64,000 nucleotides of DNA. Origin: Silene latifolia (Eukaryota; Streptophyta; Magnoliopsida; Caryophyllales; Caryophyllaceae). The notes below the pieces were generated by a model. That model was not told the origin of the DNA and did not search any database. It saw nothing but the letters and a program-made list of their open reading frames with translations. The stretch covers positions 310,037,738-310,101,737 of the forward strand of contig NC_133537.1 of assembly GCF_048544455.1 (NCBI RefSeq), read 5' to 3'. The stretch's first letter is position 1. Each line of letters begins with the position of its first letter. The translations under genes and the position numbers were made by a program. Shown here one piece after another: positions 1 to 11,989 of this stretch.

Positions 1-173
1 ACAACAAAGGAAGGAGTCCTTTGTTGTGCCCATTTTTCCTTAATATTGTGTAAGGATTTCTTATCTTTTATGTCATCTTTTAAGCATGCATGTAACTAGA
101 TCACATAAAACTAAATTAACAAGTAATTTGGTAACTAATTAGAGGTGTCTAATTAGGGGGTCTAGTACCTTCA
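1..173 (+). repeat. 3' part of Copia 5' LTR
   Basis: Nearly the same sequence is found at about 3853-4024. Both copies end in ...CTAGTACCTTCA, a terminal CA as expected of an LTR. The right border is fixed by the primer-binding site that starts three bases later. The left end is cut off by the window. Confidence 0.85.
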
Positions 174-175
174 AG

Positions 176-187
176 TGGTATCATAGC
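176..187 (+). promoter_or_regulatory. Primer-binding site, initiator tRNA-Met type
   Basis: TGGTATCATAGC lies two bases after the LTR end and differs by one base from the usual plant TGGTATCAGAGC, the complement of the 3' end of initiator tRNA-Met, used to prime minus-strand DNA synthesis. Confidence 0.8.
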
Positions 188-2292
188 TTTGTTGTTGCAT
201 GCATGTCGATTTTCGACCTTTTTATCGAGTTATAAGATGATTTTATAAAATCGAAAAATTTGTGTATTAATGAGTAAGGCACGAAATTCTTTTGTTGCAT
301 GTACACATTCTTACCTAAAAATGGTTTTGGTCAAATTTGGTAAATTATGGAATTTTATTGCTAAATAAGTGATTTTTCCGTCTTAAAACCGACTTAATAT
401 GCATAAAATTGGTTAACTGTTAGCTAAAATGCGTTGCATGTTAATTATGACTACAAATTTTTGTATATTCACACATGTATGATTTACTTAGAGTAATTAA
501 AATTTAGCAAATTAATTTGATTAATTTTGGATGATTAATACTAGTTAAAAGTCAATAAAAGGTGATTATATTTGTTAAAAATCATTAAAATAAATTTTAT
601 TGAATGAGAAAATTATATAAGATTACTTGCATGTTTTATACATTGGATAGAAATTTAAAAAATTAATTTGATTTATTTTTGCATGTATTTTGGTTTTTAT
701 GTGATAAAACCGATAAAATGTAACCATATTTTTCTCGAATTTTAATCGAATTTTTTGGGAAAATTTTTTTACGTTTTCAGGTTATGGAAAAGGTTCCAGA
801 ATATTAAAAAAAAATTATTTGCTAATTTTTCGAAATTTTTGTATTTAATTTGAAATTAATGCATTAAAAATTGCGTAAACAAGGTTTAAATTGTGTATTT
901 GATAGAAAGTAATTTTTTGGACAAAAAATTTTAAAGTTTTGAGTTCCTGGAAATGTTCCAAAATAAACAAATTTTTTATTTCAAAATTTTTCATAATTTT
1001 GTTTATTTATTTGGATTTATTTCATAAAAGTTATGATTAAATAAGTTTTAATTAGCAATAATTCATAATAAGTTATGAGATCATCATGAAATTAGTGAAG
1101 ACTAATTTTGAGTCCCAAAACATGTTGGGAAGTGATTTAGTGCTTAAACTTATTTTAAGTACTAATTTGTGATTTTTAATGGTTAAAAATCGCTTAATTA
1201 ATCAAAGTTTCGAGCTTCGTATCAAAATGATGGTTTATAGGGCGATTTGGCATTTAGAGCATGTTTAAATATGATTTATATTCTGCATTTTAGATGAATT
1301 TCATTTAAATTTATGTAATTTATTCATGTAATTTGTCTAGTATGGCCTAATTAATTAAATTGGTATTACCCGTAATGTAAGGGAATGCCGATTTGGTTTG
1401 TAATTAATGCGATCTTGTATAACTGTTTTGTAATATTAATAGATTTATTTTTATTTTATTTTACAAATGCATAATAGGAATTGCTTTGTAATTCATTTTA
1501 TATATGTAATTTTTTATTACGAAGACCAGTGGTGTCCTAAAGACGGTGCCTTTCGGGAAAGAGTTTCGATAAAGACCGGAGTTTCCAAAAGTCTTGTTAT
1601 ATTGGAAGGTGCTCCAATGAAGTTCAAGGGACCAAGGACTTGGTTTCCGAAGTTGTAATAGTTAATTAGATTAACTAGATTAGGAGGTCATACTAGAAAT
1701 TGTCTTTTACATGTATTTTATTTAATGCATTCATGCCAAATCGCCATTACATGCATTTTCATTTATTTTCGACTATTGTCAATTAAAATTATCTAGAATT
1801 CGCCGATTTAGTTCACTTAAAGGGAATTGATAATAAATTGACAAGATCTCTCACATTGTTTAAATATTGAGACTAGCCCTTCCAATTAGTAACACCTATG
1901 AATCCCTTCTTCATTAGGGGAGGGTTCGGCGCACCGGGGTGTTCCCTTATTTAAGTTGGGTAAGTAAGGTAATAATCGTTATTATACGTAAAATTTGGTT
2001 GGACTCAAAGGAATTACAAGGTTGGTATGTCTGGCTTTACCGGGCCAAGTCTTGTGTTTCGTTGCTAGGAGACGGATTTACTTGAAATCTGTCGACCGAG
2101 AGTTCTAGAAGTAGAATCAGTCAAAGGGTTGAATCACCGAATTTATTTAGATCTCGTATGTCTGGCGTCACTGGGCCGAGATTTATTTAGAGACGGATCT
2201 CGGAATCATTTATATAATTTAGGTGAGAGATCATTATATAAATGTTAATTTCTTTAAACTCGGTTGAAATTGTTTCTTGAGTAATTTATACG
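188..2292 (+). other. AT-rich Copia leader without coding sequence
   Basis: Two kilobases between the primer site and the first coding remnant hold no convincing ORF; the only one, at 1467-1658, resembles nothing known. Where gag would be expected the sequence is AT-rich. Around 2020-2200 two short related segments recur, each reading TATGTCTGGC followed by a TTACCGGGCC-like or TCACTGGGCC-like stretch. A replaced or captured leader is possible. Confidence 0.5.
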
Positions 2293-3364
2293 ATGAATGT
2301 CAATATTTCCTTTATTCCATTTTGTAGTATACATCGTGCAATGACAATTATCGACGATCAATCCACTTCTCAAATTTTACAACCACGTATGTCCTTGGGA
2401 AGCGTTTCCTTGGAAAATACGAGTAATATTTATCATAATTGGGAGACAAATCTCCATAAAGACATTAGAAATCATGAAACAATACGCAATTTAGTTGAAT
2501 CTAATTCTACCAAATCTTATAATTGTGCAACAAACGTTTATAAATCCTCTTATGAAGAGAATAATGTACAATTTAGTGGAAGTTTTGGGAAAGAAATCTT
2601 AGCTTTAAATGTTAAAGATAAGACGAGGTTCAAAAGAAAATACCATGAACATTTGGACGATAAAGTAGCTGAACGTATGACGCTAACGAGCTCTTTTTCT
2701 TCCAATGTTTATATGATAGACATAAACTATGCTAGTACCACGACATGGTTATTTGATACTGGTTGTGGTTTACGCCTTTGTAATCACTTGCAAGAGTTAG
2801 TTAACGTACGACGATTAGATAAAGGTGACATTGACCTACGTATTGGGAATAGAGCTAGAGTAGCTGTGATTTCTGTAGGAACATATGTAATTAAATTAAG
2901 ATCTGGCCAGGATTTGTACTTAAATAATTGTTATTATGTACCAACTCTAAGTAAGAATATAATTTCCATTTCTGTGTTAGACACAGAAGGTTTCACATTT
3001 GTGATTAAAAACAATTGTCTTACCTTTTCATATGATGATTTGGTTTATGGTCAAGCAATAGCAATTGAAGGAATATACATTCTAGATCTAACTAAAGATG
3101 TTTATCATATAGACAATAAAAGGATGAAAATAGGTGATTCTGATCAATCTTTTCTTTGGCATTGTTATTTCGGTCATATATATAAACGAGAAGCGTATAA
3201 AGAGACTTGTGTCCACAGGAGTTCTCAAGCCATTCGATTTTGAATCTTATGGAATATGCGAATCTTGTTTACTTGGCAAAATATCTCGTACTCCGTTTCT
3301 GGAAAATGAACACGAACGAGTGAGTTGTTGGATCGTATACATACCGATGTATGTGGACCAATGA
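2293..3364 (+). pseudogene. Copia polyprotein remnant: protease and GAG-pre-integrase
   Basis: The first ORF (2293-3243, 316 codons) starts at a true ATG and carries the aspartic protease signature WLFDTGC near residues 152-158, followed by the YYVPTLSKNIISI stretch usual in Copia proteases. It ends in the GAG-pre-integrase motif LWHCYFGHI. A frameshift just after this motif moves the domain to another frame, where CESCLLGKISRTPF, the zinc-binding pre-integrase end, is read up to about 3364. In the family the full polyprotein runs above 1,200 residues, so this is a small remnant. The repeat CGAGTGAGTTGTT at about 3317 and 3387 lies near where the rest of pol is lost and may mark the deletion junction. 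Confidence 0.8.
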
Positions 3365-3437
3365 CAATCACAACTAGAGGAGGTTACGAGTGAGTTGTTA
3401 AGTCGAAATGGACCCGATAATTACTAGTGCCGCCACT

Positions 3438-4024
3438 TGTTGATGATGATAGTCATCACATGTGGTTTGGTATTTTCCACTAACAAATGTTCTTCATTTA
3501 TTTACATTTTGAGGTCTATATGTACCCTTCATAATACACACATAAGGGGTTGATTTTTAAGAGGAAAAAAAAACATTTGAAGAAGAAAACAACCACAAAT
3601 TTCTTCATCTTCTTCATCAAGAACTTGATCAAAAGTTGATCAAACCTCATCAAATAAAATCACAAAATAATAATATACATCAACTAATATTAATAGTGTA
3701 ATAATATTATACATAGAATACAAGTATATCCTATTTTTACCTAATTAGTAAACTAGAATATCTTTGGGCTAATCTTGGGTGCATCTTAGAGAAGATCACC
3801 TAGTTTGGTGATTGGGGTTTGGAGGATCATCCATCACATTTTTAGCTCAAGAACAACAAAGGAAGTAGTCATTTGTTGTGCCCATTTTCCCTTAATATTA
3901 TGTAAGGATTTCTTATCTTTTATGTCATCTTTTAAGCATGCATGTAACTAGATCACATAAAACTAAATTAACAAGTAATTTGGTAACTAATTAGAGGTGT
4001 CTAATTAGGGGTCTAGTACCTTCA
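3438..4024 (+). repeat. Copia 3' LTR
   Basis: The right part matches the 5' LTR remnant at 1-173 and ends at the same TTCA. The left border is set at the TG of TGTTGATGATGATAGTCATC, which contains a short palindrome at the LTR start; no clean polypurine tract precedes it, so the left border is less certain than the right. Confidence 0.7.
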
Positions 4025-4406
<382 letters not shown>

Positions 4407-5457
4407 TAGAAGGATGCGCGCAGCTTTCATTAAAAGAAAAATAAAAGTTTACATGAAATTGGTGGGAAGCCGAGAGACAATCTGGGCGCCCACACCCTTA
4501 GCAACAACAAAGCTAAGTCTAGTAAAAAATATAAGCCGCCACCTGAGCCCCCGCATCCTGAGATACCGAGAATTTCTGGATCCGCTTGAGCAAGGCAACA
4601 GCATCCGAACCCAGCTCCCCAAATGAAGAGAAAGAGAAAGAAAGGAAACCATAACCCGCTGCCGCGCACAAATCCCCATACTTAGCACACTTTTTGGGCC
4701 GAGCAAACATCGCGACAACCCGGCCAGGCACAAAATCCGTCATCCCAGTCTGAGTCAAAGGAGAAGAACCTGTCAAGTCAACGCACACATCACGCCCTCT
4801 GTCCCAAGAATAAAGCAACAAATCCGTAGGACGAAGAGAGCCACCATATCCATCAACCAAACCGATATCAACCTCCTTTCCCGCAGTAATACCAGATCTG
4901 CAACAAATGTCAAAAAGAGTGTCCCGGACGAGGTTATGCCGATGTTTAACGCCCACAGTACCAGTACAAGAAACAATGTGGTCCCCAAAAACATCCTCTG
5001 CAAAAACCCGAGAGCAAGCAGGACAGGGCCTGGATACCGTGAATAACGGAACACCCAGACGATACCCAAGCACACTACGGTAAGTCCTCCCGTTCATAGT
5101 CTGACCCAACCCCGAGATAGGAACCGCACGTAACCAATCAGAGGAGTGAGAACCTTGCTGAGACTGCCATAAAGCAAGCTGTCGTGGTGTCAAGGTGAAA
5201 ACAGACTCTGAGGCAGCAGCAACCGTCGCGAAAAAAATGTCTGTCAATTTCTTCATAAGTTTGGGGGCAGCAATTTCACTAGAGTTACCTAATATACCAG
5301 AGCCTGTAGTCGCATTAAACACCTGTGCGGCATCATCAAAAGCAGGGCCAGCAGCTACAATACTAGAAGGGCCGAGGAGCTTAGCCTGCAAACCAGCAGA
5401 CTGCAAACGGGACGCAATAAAAGCATAAAATTAAACATCTCCCGCCACACAGACACC
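4407..5457 (-). pseudogene. RLE-type LINE copy A, 5'-truncated C-terminal ORF
   Basis: Minus-strand reading gives about 300 uninterrupted codons. The SDWLRAVPISGLGQTMNG block is followed by a CCHC motif (CPAC then GDHIVSC; C-x2-C-x11-H-x3-C, about residues 128-147 of the 5406-4519 frame). After it comes LRPTDLLLYSW...DVCVD, a PD-x14-D-like restriction-like-endonuclease core (D195 and D210). The reverse transcriptase part is missing because the copy is 5'-truncated at 5457, where it abuts an (ATT)n tract. The 3' end (low coordinates) has an (AAT)n tail instead of poly(A). This C-terminal layout is that of R2/NeSL/Utopia-like LINEs, not of plant L1. The reading frame is open, but the gene is partial and cannot act alone. 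Confidence 0.75.
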
Positions 5458-5464
5458 ATTATTA

Positions 5465-5514
<50 letters not shown>
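5458..5514. repeat. (ATT)n tract between LINE copies A and B
   Basis: A near-perfect ATT array with one ATC variant. It is the 3' tail of copy B as read on the minus strand, and it directly meets the truncated 5' end of copy A. This head-to-tail contact suggests that copy A inserted into the tail of copy B. Confidence 0.85.
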
Positions 5515-6329
5515 TTATAAAAACCAAAAACTTTTATTAATCAAGCAAAAGTTTACAAGAAATTAGTGGGCAGCCGAGATACAATCTGGGCCCCAACTCC
5601 CTTAGCGATAACAAAGCTAAGTCTAGTAAAAATGTATGCGGCCGCGCGAGCCCCTAGATCCTAAGAAACAGAGAATTTCTTGATCCGCTTGAGTAAAGCC
5701 ACAACTTCTGTATCCAGCTCTCCCAGCGAAGAGAAAGAGAAGGGTATGAAACCATAACCAACCGTCATGCACAAATCCCGGTACTTGGCACACTTTCGCT
5801 GAGCAGCATCAACAACAACCCGACCCGGCACAAAATAGGACAACCCAATCTGAGATAAGGGGTAAGACCCCGTCCGATCGACACACACATCACGCCCCCT
5901 GTCCCAAGAATAAAGAAGCAGATCTGCCGGACGAAGGGAGCTACCATGTCCATCTACCAAACCGTTATCAACCTCCCTACCAGTGGAGCTCCCCGACCTG
6001 TAGCATATGTCCAATAAGGTGTCGCGAACGAGGTTATGCCGATGCTTAACGCCCACAGTACCAGCAAATGACACAGCATGATCACCATAGATATCCCCGT
6101 TAAAAACCCGAGAACAATCAGGACAGGGCCGAGACACCGAGAACAACGGGACACCCAGGCGATAGCTAAGCACACTACGATAGATCCTCTCATTCATAGT
6201 CTGCCTCAACCCAGAAATAGGAACCGCATGCAACCAATCAGAAGACTGAGTCCCCTACTGAGATTTCCACAATACAACCTGGCGCGGAGGCAAAGAGAAA
6301 ATAGAGTCCGAAGTATCGGCAACCATCGC

Positions 6330-7946
6330 TGATAACGCGATATTTACCTATATTTATACCCCTTAATTATATATTTTTACAGTCGTCGCTTGTATATTTT
6401 GAGCTATATAATACACTCTTATCATTTTACGAGTTGAATTATCAATATATCATAATCGTGTTAAACGAGTTAAGTTAAATGAATTAATTTACATCTAATT
6501 TGGACCAACAGGTGATAGGCTGATGCAATACAAGACCGTTCGGATTACCGAGCAAATAACAGACGTGGGCCTGTGTGACTAATGGATCAAAAGCAAATAA
6601 AATAAGATGCCCAGATTGAGACCGTTCTTTTACATTGCACGTGGGGTATCAAACCAAGTGAACAAAGAAATAAAAGATTAAATAACAAAAGAAAATAGCA
6701 GCGCACAGAAGGAAGAGTAGCAGCGAAGAGTACTAAGGAAACCGGACTCCGTCTGGATTCTAAACTTCAATCTCTTCCCATATTTTACCCACAAAATCTA
6801 TCCAATATCCGTAAAATTCAATCCCGTCTAATGCCAAGATGAGTATAAATACCATGTTCTCCATCAGAATCGAAGAGGAGGCAAAAAGGAACCTGAACAC
6901 CCAGATATTTTATAGATATTGAGCAATATAGAGTGACGATTTGAGACCTAATTGGGTCGTGAGAGCAGTAGGAGACCGTACCTGGGCGAAGTCTTAGCAC
7001 ACAGTCGAGTAAGGGCGAGTTTGTAGCGGATCCTGAGGTGCGACATCCGAAGTTCCGACTAAAAATTCCGGGTAGTAATTTAAGTTCTCTCTGCCTCTCT
7101 AGTATTCAATTTATGGTTTATTTTCGTTGATTAATTTTAGTATTGAAACCGTTGGATGTTTAATTTATAATCTTTCACTAATTTGTATCCAAAGATTACT
7201 CGTCTTAATTGAAAGTTGTAATATTCAGTTTGTAGTTTGTTATCTTATTATGGCCTGAGATTGTTAACTATGCTAATTGTGTGATTCTGGCTTAGTTCGA
7301 CTCGCATAATCCGAGTAGCAACTAGTTTAGATTAATCTGTGCGAATTGGGGTTAGTTTAAGTTAGGAGTAATATTTGGCCAGTTAATCTTTAGGTAGTGA
7401 CGACACTGAATGAATTAATTGGGTTAATGATATCTTGGTTCGATAATGCTTCTAATCCAGTCTTTAGTAGGGTGCGACAAACTTACACCGATCGGTTAGT
7501 TTAGAACTGACCTAGGCTTAGTTCAGGCCAGTCTTAATCTAAGAGAAGATAGGGAGTTCTTGTTATCTTGAATTCTGCAGTTAATCTATAAATAAACTCG
7601 AGATTTGACGTAACAATAATCGGTTCACAAACTAGAATTACCAGTAGAATATGTGCTTAATGGGTTATTTAACTTCACATCTAGCTTTAGTATTTAGTCC
7701 GGTTAGTTTAGTTCAAAACTACAAACAACCCCCCCCCCCTACCCCCTAATCGTACATAATGTTAATAGTCGTAAATATGATAATAAATGGTATTTATGTA
7801 AGTTAGTGAATAAAAGTACTCAATAGTTAATTAGTTTTCCAATCTCTCCGTGGGATAGACCCTACTTATCCTTTATTATATTTATATTTTTGAGGTTAAG
7901 ATAGGTTTATAAATTATTAATTTGTATGCGCAAATGACACGTATCA
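6330..7946 (+). mobile_element. Solo LTR (probable Gypsy), 1,617 bp, TSD ATCGC
   Basis: The sequence begins TGATAACGCG and ends ACACGTATCA (TGATA/TATCA imperfect inverted ends). It is flanked by identical 5-bp repeats ATCGC at 6325-6329 and 7947-7951, and it interrupts an otherwise continuous LINE. It has no ORFs or primer site, so an LTR left by recombination between two LTRs fits best. A TATA box on the plus strand sets the orientation. A C-rich run lies near 7730, and a GTGGGATAGACCCTAC stretch of the kind seen in Athila/Tat-type LTRs lies near 7851. The superfamily is inferred, not proven. Confidence 0.85.
6844..6850 (+). promoter_or_regulatory. Probable TATA box of the solo LTR
   Basis: TATAAAT occurs about 515 bases into the LTR in a GC-richer setting than its surroundings. 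This is a usual place for the U3 promoter of a long plant LTR. Activity cannot be judged from sequence. Confidence 0.5.
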
Positions 7947-8220
7947 ATCGCGAAATATATATATCTGTCAATTTCTTCATAAGTTTAGGGGCAGCGATTT
8001 CCTTAGGATCACGCAGAAGATCAGAACCTGTAACCTCATTAAAATTACGCAGAGCATCATCAAAAGTAAGGCCAGCAGCAATGATATGAGAAGGACGCGG
8101 GAGCTTAGCCTGCAACTCAGCAGACTGCAAACGGGACGCCAGAAAAGCATAATGCATGACATCCTCAGCCGCATAAACCCCAAGCCCAAAAAAATGAAAA
8201 GTAAAGATGGCAAGTCATCG

Positions 8221-8610
8221 GTAGGGATGACAATGGATCGGATGTGGACCATAAGATCCAAATCCATATCCTATCCAGATCCTAAGGGTCTAAAATTTTA
8301 AGATCCATATCCAGATCTTATAGATCCGGGTAGATGTGGGTCCAAAACGGATCTCTGTAAGTTTCAGAAGTATAGTAGCACAATACCTTAGTAATATCCA
8401 AGTTTCAATGTTACAGTAACCTTAATAACACACTAAATTGCCAGATGCCAAAGTTTGATATCAATGCCACTTTAACTTTAATTATTACAACCGTGTTTCA
8501 AGTTTCGGTAGTTAGGACTTGGGATTCTCATGCCAAAAGACAAAGTTTAATAATTACAATTTACAACCATGTTTCAATGTCACTGACATTGACTCAAAAG
8601 GCAGTAATAT
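8221..8610. other. Possible hAT-like MITE end and unassigned sequence
   Basis: At 8221 LINE similarity stops and TAGGGATGACAATGGATCGG begins, which resembles the terminal sequence of plant hAT-type MITEs (TAGGGRTGRCAA). The next 120 bases are rich in GATCC/GGATC repeats. No matching opposite end or target duplication is seen before the Athila LTR remnant starts at 8611. No coding signal is seen. Confidence 0.35.
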
Positions 8611-9041
8611 TCGATTCGGCTCCGGGACCCAAACCTTCCTAGGGATTGTAAGATATACACTAACTCGATCCCATCATAACAATAATTGCTTGCATCTAGT
8701 TGAAGACATGTTTGTATGATCAAATCCCATGAATCCCCTATGAACCCATGACACCCTAGTGCTTTTAATAAATTGTTTACATCTCATTTTAATCATCTTG
8801 CTTGTTTACTTTTATTGCTATTTAGTTTAGTGATCTTCTTATCTCAACCCAAATTGTGACACCTCTAGACACCACTACTTGCAATCGAAAATCTTACATC
8901 AATACTCATCCCTTGGGATCCGACCTTTACTTGCCTCTTTACTAATAGTAGAGTTGTTTGTGAAGATATAAATATTGTTTTGGTCTAGGTGCTCCTAACG
9001 ACAAGTAACCGAAATCTAAGTTCAAAGTGAACGTCCGACCA
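8611..9041 (+). repeat. Athila-type 5' LTR, 5'-truncated
   Basis: Bases 8611-9041 match 27491-27921, the end of the same element's 3' LTR, with few substitutions. Similarity begins abruptly at TCGATTCGGCTCCGG, so only the last 431 bases of a roughly 1.7 kb LTR remain. The right end CCA is fixed by the following primer site. Confidence 0.85.
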
Positions 9042-9046
9042 AAAAA

Positions 9047-9064
9047 TGGCGCCATTGCCGGGGA
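9047..9064 (+). promoter_or_regulatory. Primer-binding site, tRNA-Asp-like
   Basis: TGGCGCCATTGCCGGGGA lies five bases after the LTR end. It is one base away from TGGCGCCGTTGCCGGGGA, the site typical of Athila/Tat elements and read as complementary to the 3' end of a tRNA-Asp. Confidence 0.85.
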
Positions 9065-9181
9065 CGGTGTTAACTTGATTTGATTTTCTTTGATTGTTAT
9101 TAGTTATGTATTTCTTTGCCTTGGGGAAGTAAAACTCCTCAAGGTTTGTTCTAATTGTTTTCGATTTGTTTGATATTTTGC

Positions 9182-11989
9182 ATGTTTAGAAGATCACAAG
9201 GTAACTTGTTACCCATTGATCACGAAATTGAAAGGACTTTGACAACCAATAGAAGACTTGCTAGAAACACTTTGAGAGGTATTGGTGAGGTTGTAGATAT
9301 TCATTCAAATACTCTTGAGTTCATCAACCCTTTTGCAAGAGAAGGTGAGGAGAACCCAACACAAAATCAACCACAAAATCAACCCACAATGCCTAAGTTT
9401 TCATCACATTCCGTACCAACCGAGGAGAACCTACCCAATGGAACTCCCACACCACAACACTTAACCGTAAATTTCATTGCAAAATCCGCATTTATCCAAT
9501 TAGTCGAAAGAAGCCAATTTGGGGGGATGCCTAGTGAAGACCCTCATTCTCACATGGAGACTTTTTGTGACTATTGTGATGCGATTTCACAAACCGGAGT
9601 GACTCAAGACCAAATTCGATGGGTCTTATTTCCTTTTTCTCTAATTGGTACCGCGAAACAAAGGTTGAAGAGCCTTGATAAGGCTACTCTTGGAATTGAT
9701 TCTTGGAAGAAGTTGGCTCTAGCTTTCTATAAAAAATTCTACCCTCCGGAAAAGACTAACATGCTAAGAGCTCAAATTACGGGTTTTAAGCAAAGGGACG
9801 AAGAATCTTTGTATGAAGCTTGGGAGCGATTCAAAGGAACTTGTCGCTCATGTCCTCATCATGGACTTAGCGAGTGGTTCTTGGTACAACAATTTTGGAA
9901 TGGTCTTTATGAAGACTCAAGAAACATTCTCAACATGGGATCAAATGGTATGTTCACCGAAGTTGACGACAATCAAACTTGGAACAAGATTGAGGAAATG
10001 GCGGTCCATAATTCACAATATAGTAGACCTCGCATGGCTACTAGAGGAGGAAAGCATGAAGTGGACTCTATCACTCAATTGGGTGCTAAACTTAGTGCTC
10101 ATATTAATACCATCAACTTGAAGTTTGAGAAAGCTATGGCTAAGCTTGAAGAAGCCTCAAAATCACCAAAGCAACATGTTAATGCCATGGTAGCATCTTC
10201 ATCAATCCTAAATGGGATATGTGAGAATTGTGGAACTTTGGGACATGACCAAAATGAATGTAGGGGAACAAGTGAGCAAGTGAATGCTTTTCAAGCATAC
10301 AAGAGTGGTACCCCTTATTCCAACTATTACAATGAAAACACCAAATTCCACCCAAATCTCTCATACAAAAGCCAAAATGTTCAAAACCCTCAACCAACAT
10401 ACACCCCACCTCCCATGAGAAACCAAAATCAAAGACCCTTTTACAACCAAAACCAAGGTTACCAAAACCAAACTCCATACAATCAACAAAATGACCAAGG
10501 TTTTGATGTTCAAAAAGCGGTCCTCCAAATGCAAAAGAATCAACAAGAATTTTTCACTCAAATTCAAAAAGATAGCCAAGCAAAAGACATCACCATCAAC
10601 AACATCCTAGCCCACACAAAAATGTTGGAAACTCAAATGACCCAACTAGCATCTTCAAGCTCTCAAAGACAAAAGGGGCAATTACCAATTCAAAGTAATC
10701 CCCCAAGACATGAATCGGTTAGTGCCATCCACTTGAGGAGTGGTACAAGATATGAAGGGCCAAAGAAGCAAGTTGAGGATGAAGTTGTGGAAGCTAGTGA
10801 CAAGGAAAGAGTTGTGCAAAACTCTAAGGAAGAAGAACCCACAAATCAAGAAGTTTCAAAGAAAAGTGAAGAAAAGGCCAAAGAGAAGGAGCCCATTGTG
10901 ATTAGACTTCCATTCCCGAGTCGTCAAGCTAAGCTCAATTTTGATGACCAACTTGGAAAATTCATGGAGATTGTGAAAAATTTAGAAGTCTCGATTCCTT
11001 TCACGGAATTGATCAATCACGTTCCGGCCTATGCAAAGTACATGAAGGACATCCTTACAAAGAAGAAATCAATCCGGAAGCTTGAGACTATTGCCTTCAC
11101 TAAGGTGAGTAGTGCCATCCTTCAAGGGAGTTCACCTCCAAAACTCAAAGATCCGGGAAGCTTCTCCATTCCGTGCACTATTGGTGACACTACAATCAAC
11201 AAAGCTTTATGTGACCTTGGGGCAAGTGTTAGTGTCATGCCATATTCGGTTAGCAAGAGGCTAGGAATGGGAGAACTCAAATGTACCAACATCACGCTTC
11301 AAATGGCGGATAGATCAACTAAGACACCTTTATGGGTATGAGAAGATGTCCCCGTGATAATTGGAAAATTCTTCATCCCGGTGGATTTCGTTATTGTTGA
11401 CATGGAAGAAGACTCCAACATTCCTATTATCTTAGGAAGACCTTTCTTGCACACCGCGGGAGTGGTGATCGATGTGAAGCATGGAGAGCTCACCCTTGAA
11501 GTGGGAGATGAAACCATTACTTTCAATCTTGACAAGACCATGAGAGCTCTCCGATTGCATGAGCCATGCTTTATGGTTAATCACTATAGCCGGAAAGATG
11601 ATAAGAAGTTGGAATTTCAATGGAAAAAGAAAGTGGATGATGCTCCATCAAAAGAACAAGGAAATAGCAACAATGAGAGCTTGAAAAGCTCACCCATGAC
11701 AAGTGAAGAAGATGGCCTCATTGGCCAAGACAAGAAAGAAGGAGAGTTGTCTCTATCAACTCAAGAAATTTTTAGTGATCAAGTAGACGAAGTATGCGGT
11801 CTTTGGGATGATGAGTTTGAAGGGATATTCAATCCCTATATTGGTAATGCTATGAACCAAGACCATCATGGAGAACAACAAGTGCAAAGATCTATTGAGG
11901 ATCTTTATCATGATAATGAGCAAGCTTTCGACTACTTCTTCAAGGTGTTGAGTAACATCAACAACACCTTGAACATGCCCCCTTGACAT
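9182..11989 (+). pseudogene. Athila-type gag-protease with one in-frame stop
   Basis: The first ATG of the frame is at 9182; the upstream TTG is not a likely start. The capsid-like retrotrans_gag domain covers roughly residues 110-250 (DSWKKLALAFYKKFYPP, then ESLYEAWERFKGTCRSCPHHG). A CCHC knuckle CENCGTLGHDQNEC follows near residue 350, then a Gln/Asn-rich linker and the protease with CDLGASVSVMP (DLGA replacing the usual DSGA/DTGA). A TGA at 11339-11341 interrupts the frame. It resumes in the same frame with DFVIVDMEED and the conserved ILGRPFL flap-side motif, ending at 11989. One nonsense change apart, the frame is open over 930 codons. No reverse transcriptase follows. Confidence 0.85.

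Larger units (their letters stand above)
1..4024 (+). mobile_element. Copia-type LTR retrotransposon, deletion derivative, 5' LTR cut by window edge
   Basis: The first 173 bases recur with few changes at the end of a second LTR finishing at 4024, giving a 5' LTR remnant, an internal region and a 3' LTR. An initiator-tRNA-Met-like primer site follows the first LTR. The internal part has only a protease plus GAG-pre-integrase remnant (2293-3364) and no recognisable gag, integrase core, reverse transcriptase or RNase H. Copia order would place these after position 3364, so an internal deletion is inferred. Such derivatives depend on enzymes from relatives. The right flank is an (ATT)n array. The left TSD lies outside the window, so insertion boundaries cannot be checked. 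Confidence 0.85.
5515..8220 (-). pseudogene. RLE-type LINE copy B, split by a solo LTR
   Basis: Two minus-strand segments, 5515-6329 and 7947-about 8220, join at the point where copy A is continuous, once one copy of ATCGC is removed. The lower segment encodes the SDWLxAVPISGL block, a CCHC motif (CPDC then GDHAVSF, with the last Cys replaced by Phe), and LRPADLLLYSW...DVCVD of the endonuclease. The upper segment encodes the conserved EIAAPKLMKKLTDIY stretch. The 3' end differs from copies A and C, so B belongs to a separate subfamily. A single-base disruption near 6255 puts a stop in the frame. The copy is dead because of the stop, the missing Cys and the 1.6 kb insertion. Confidence 0.75.
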
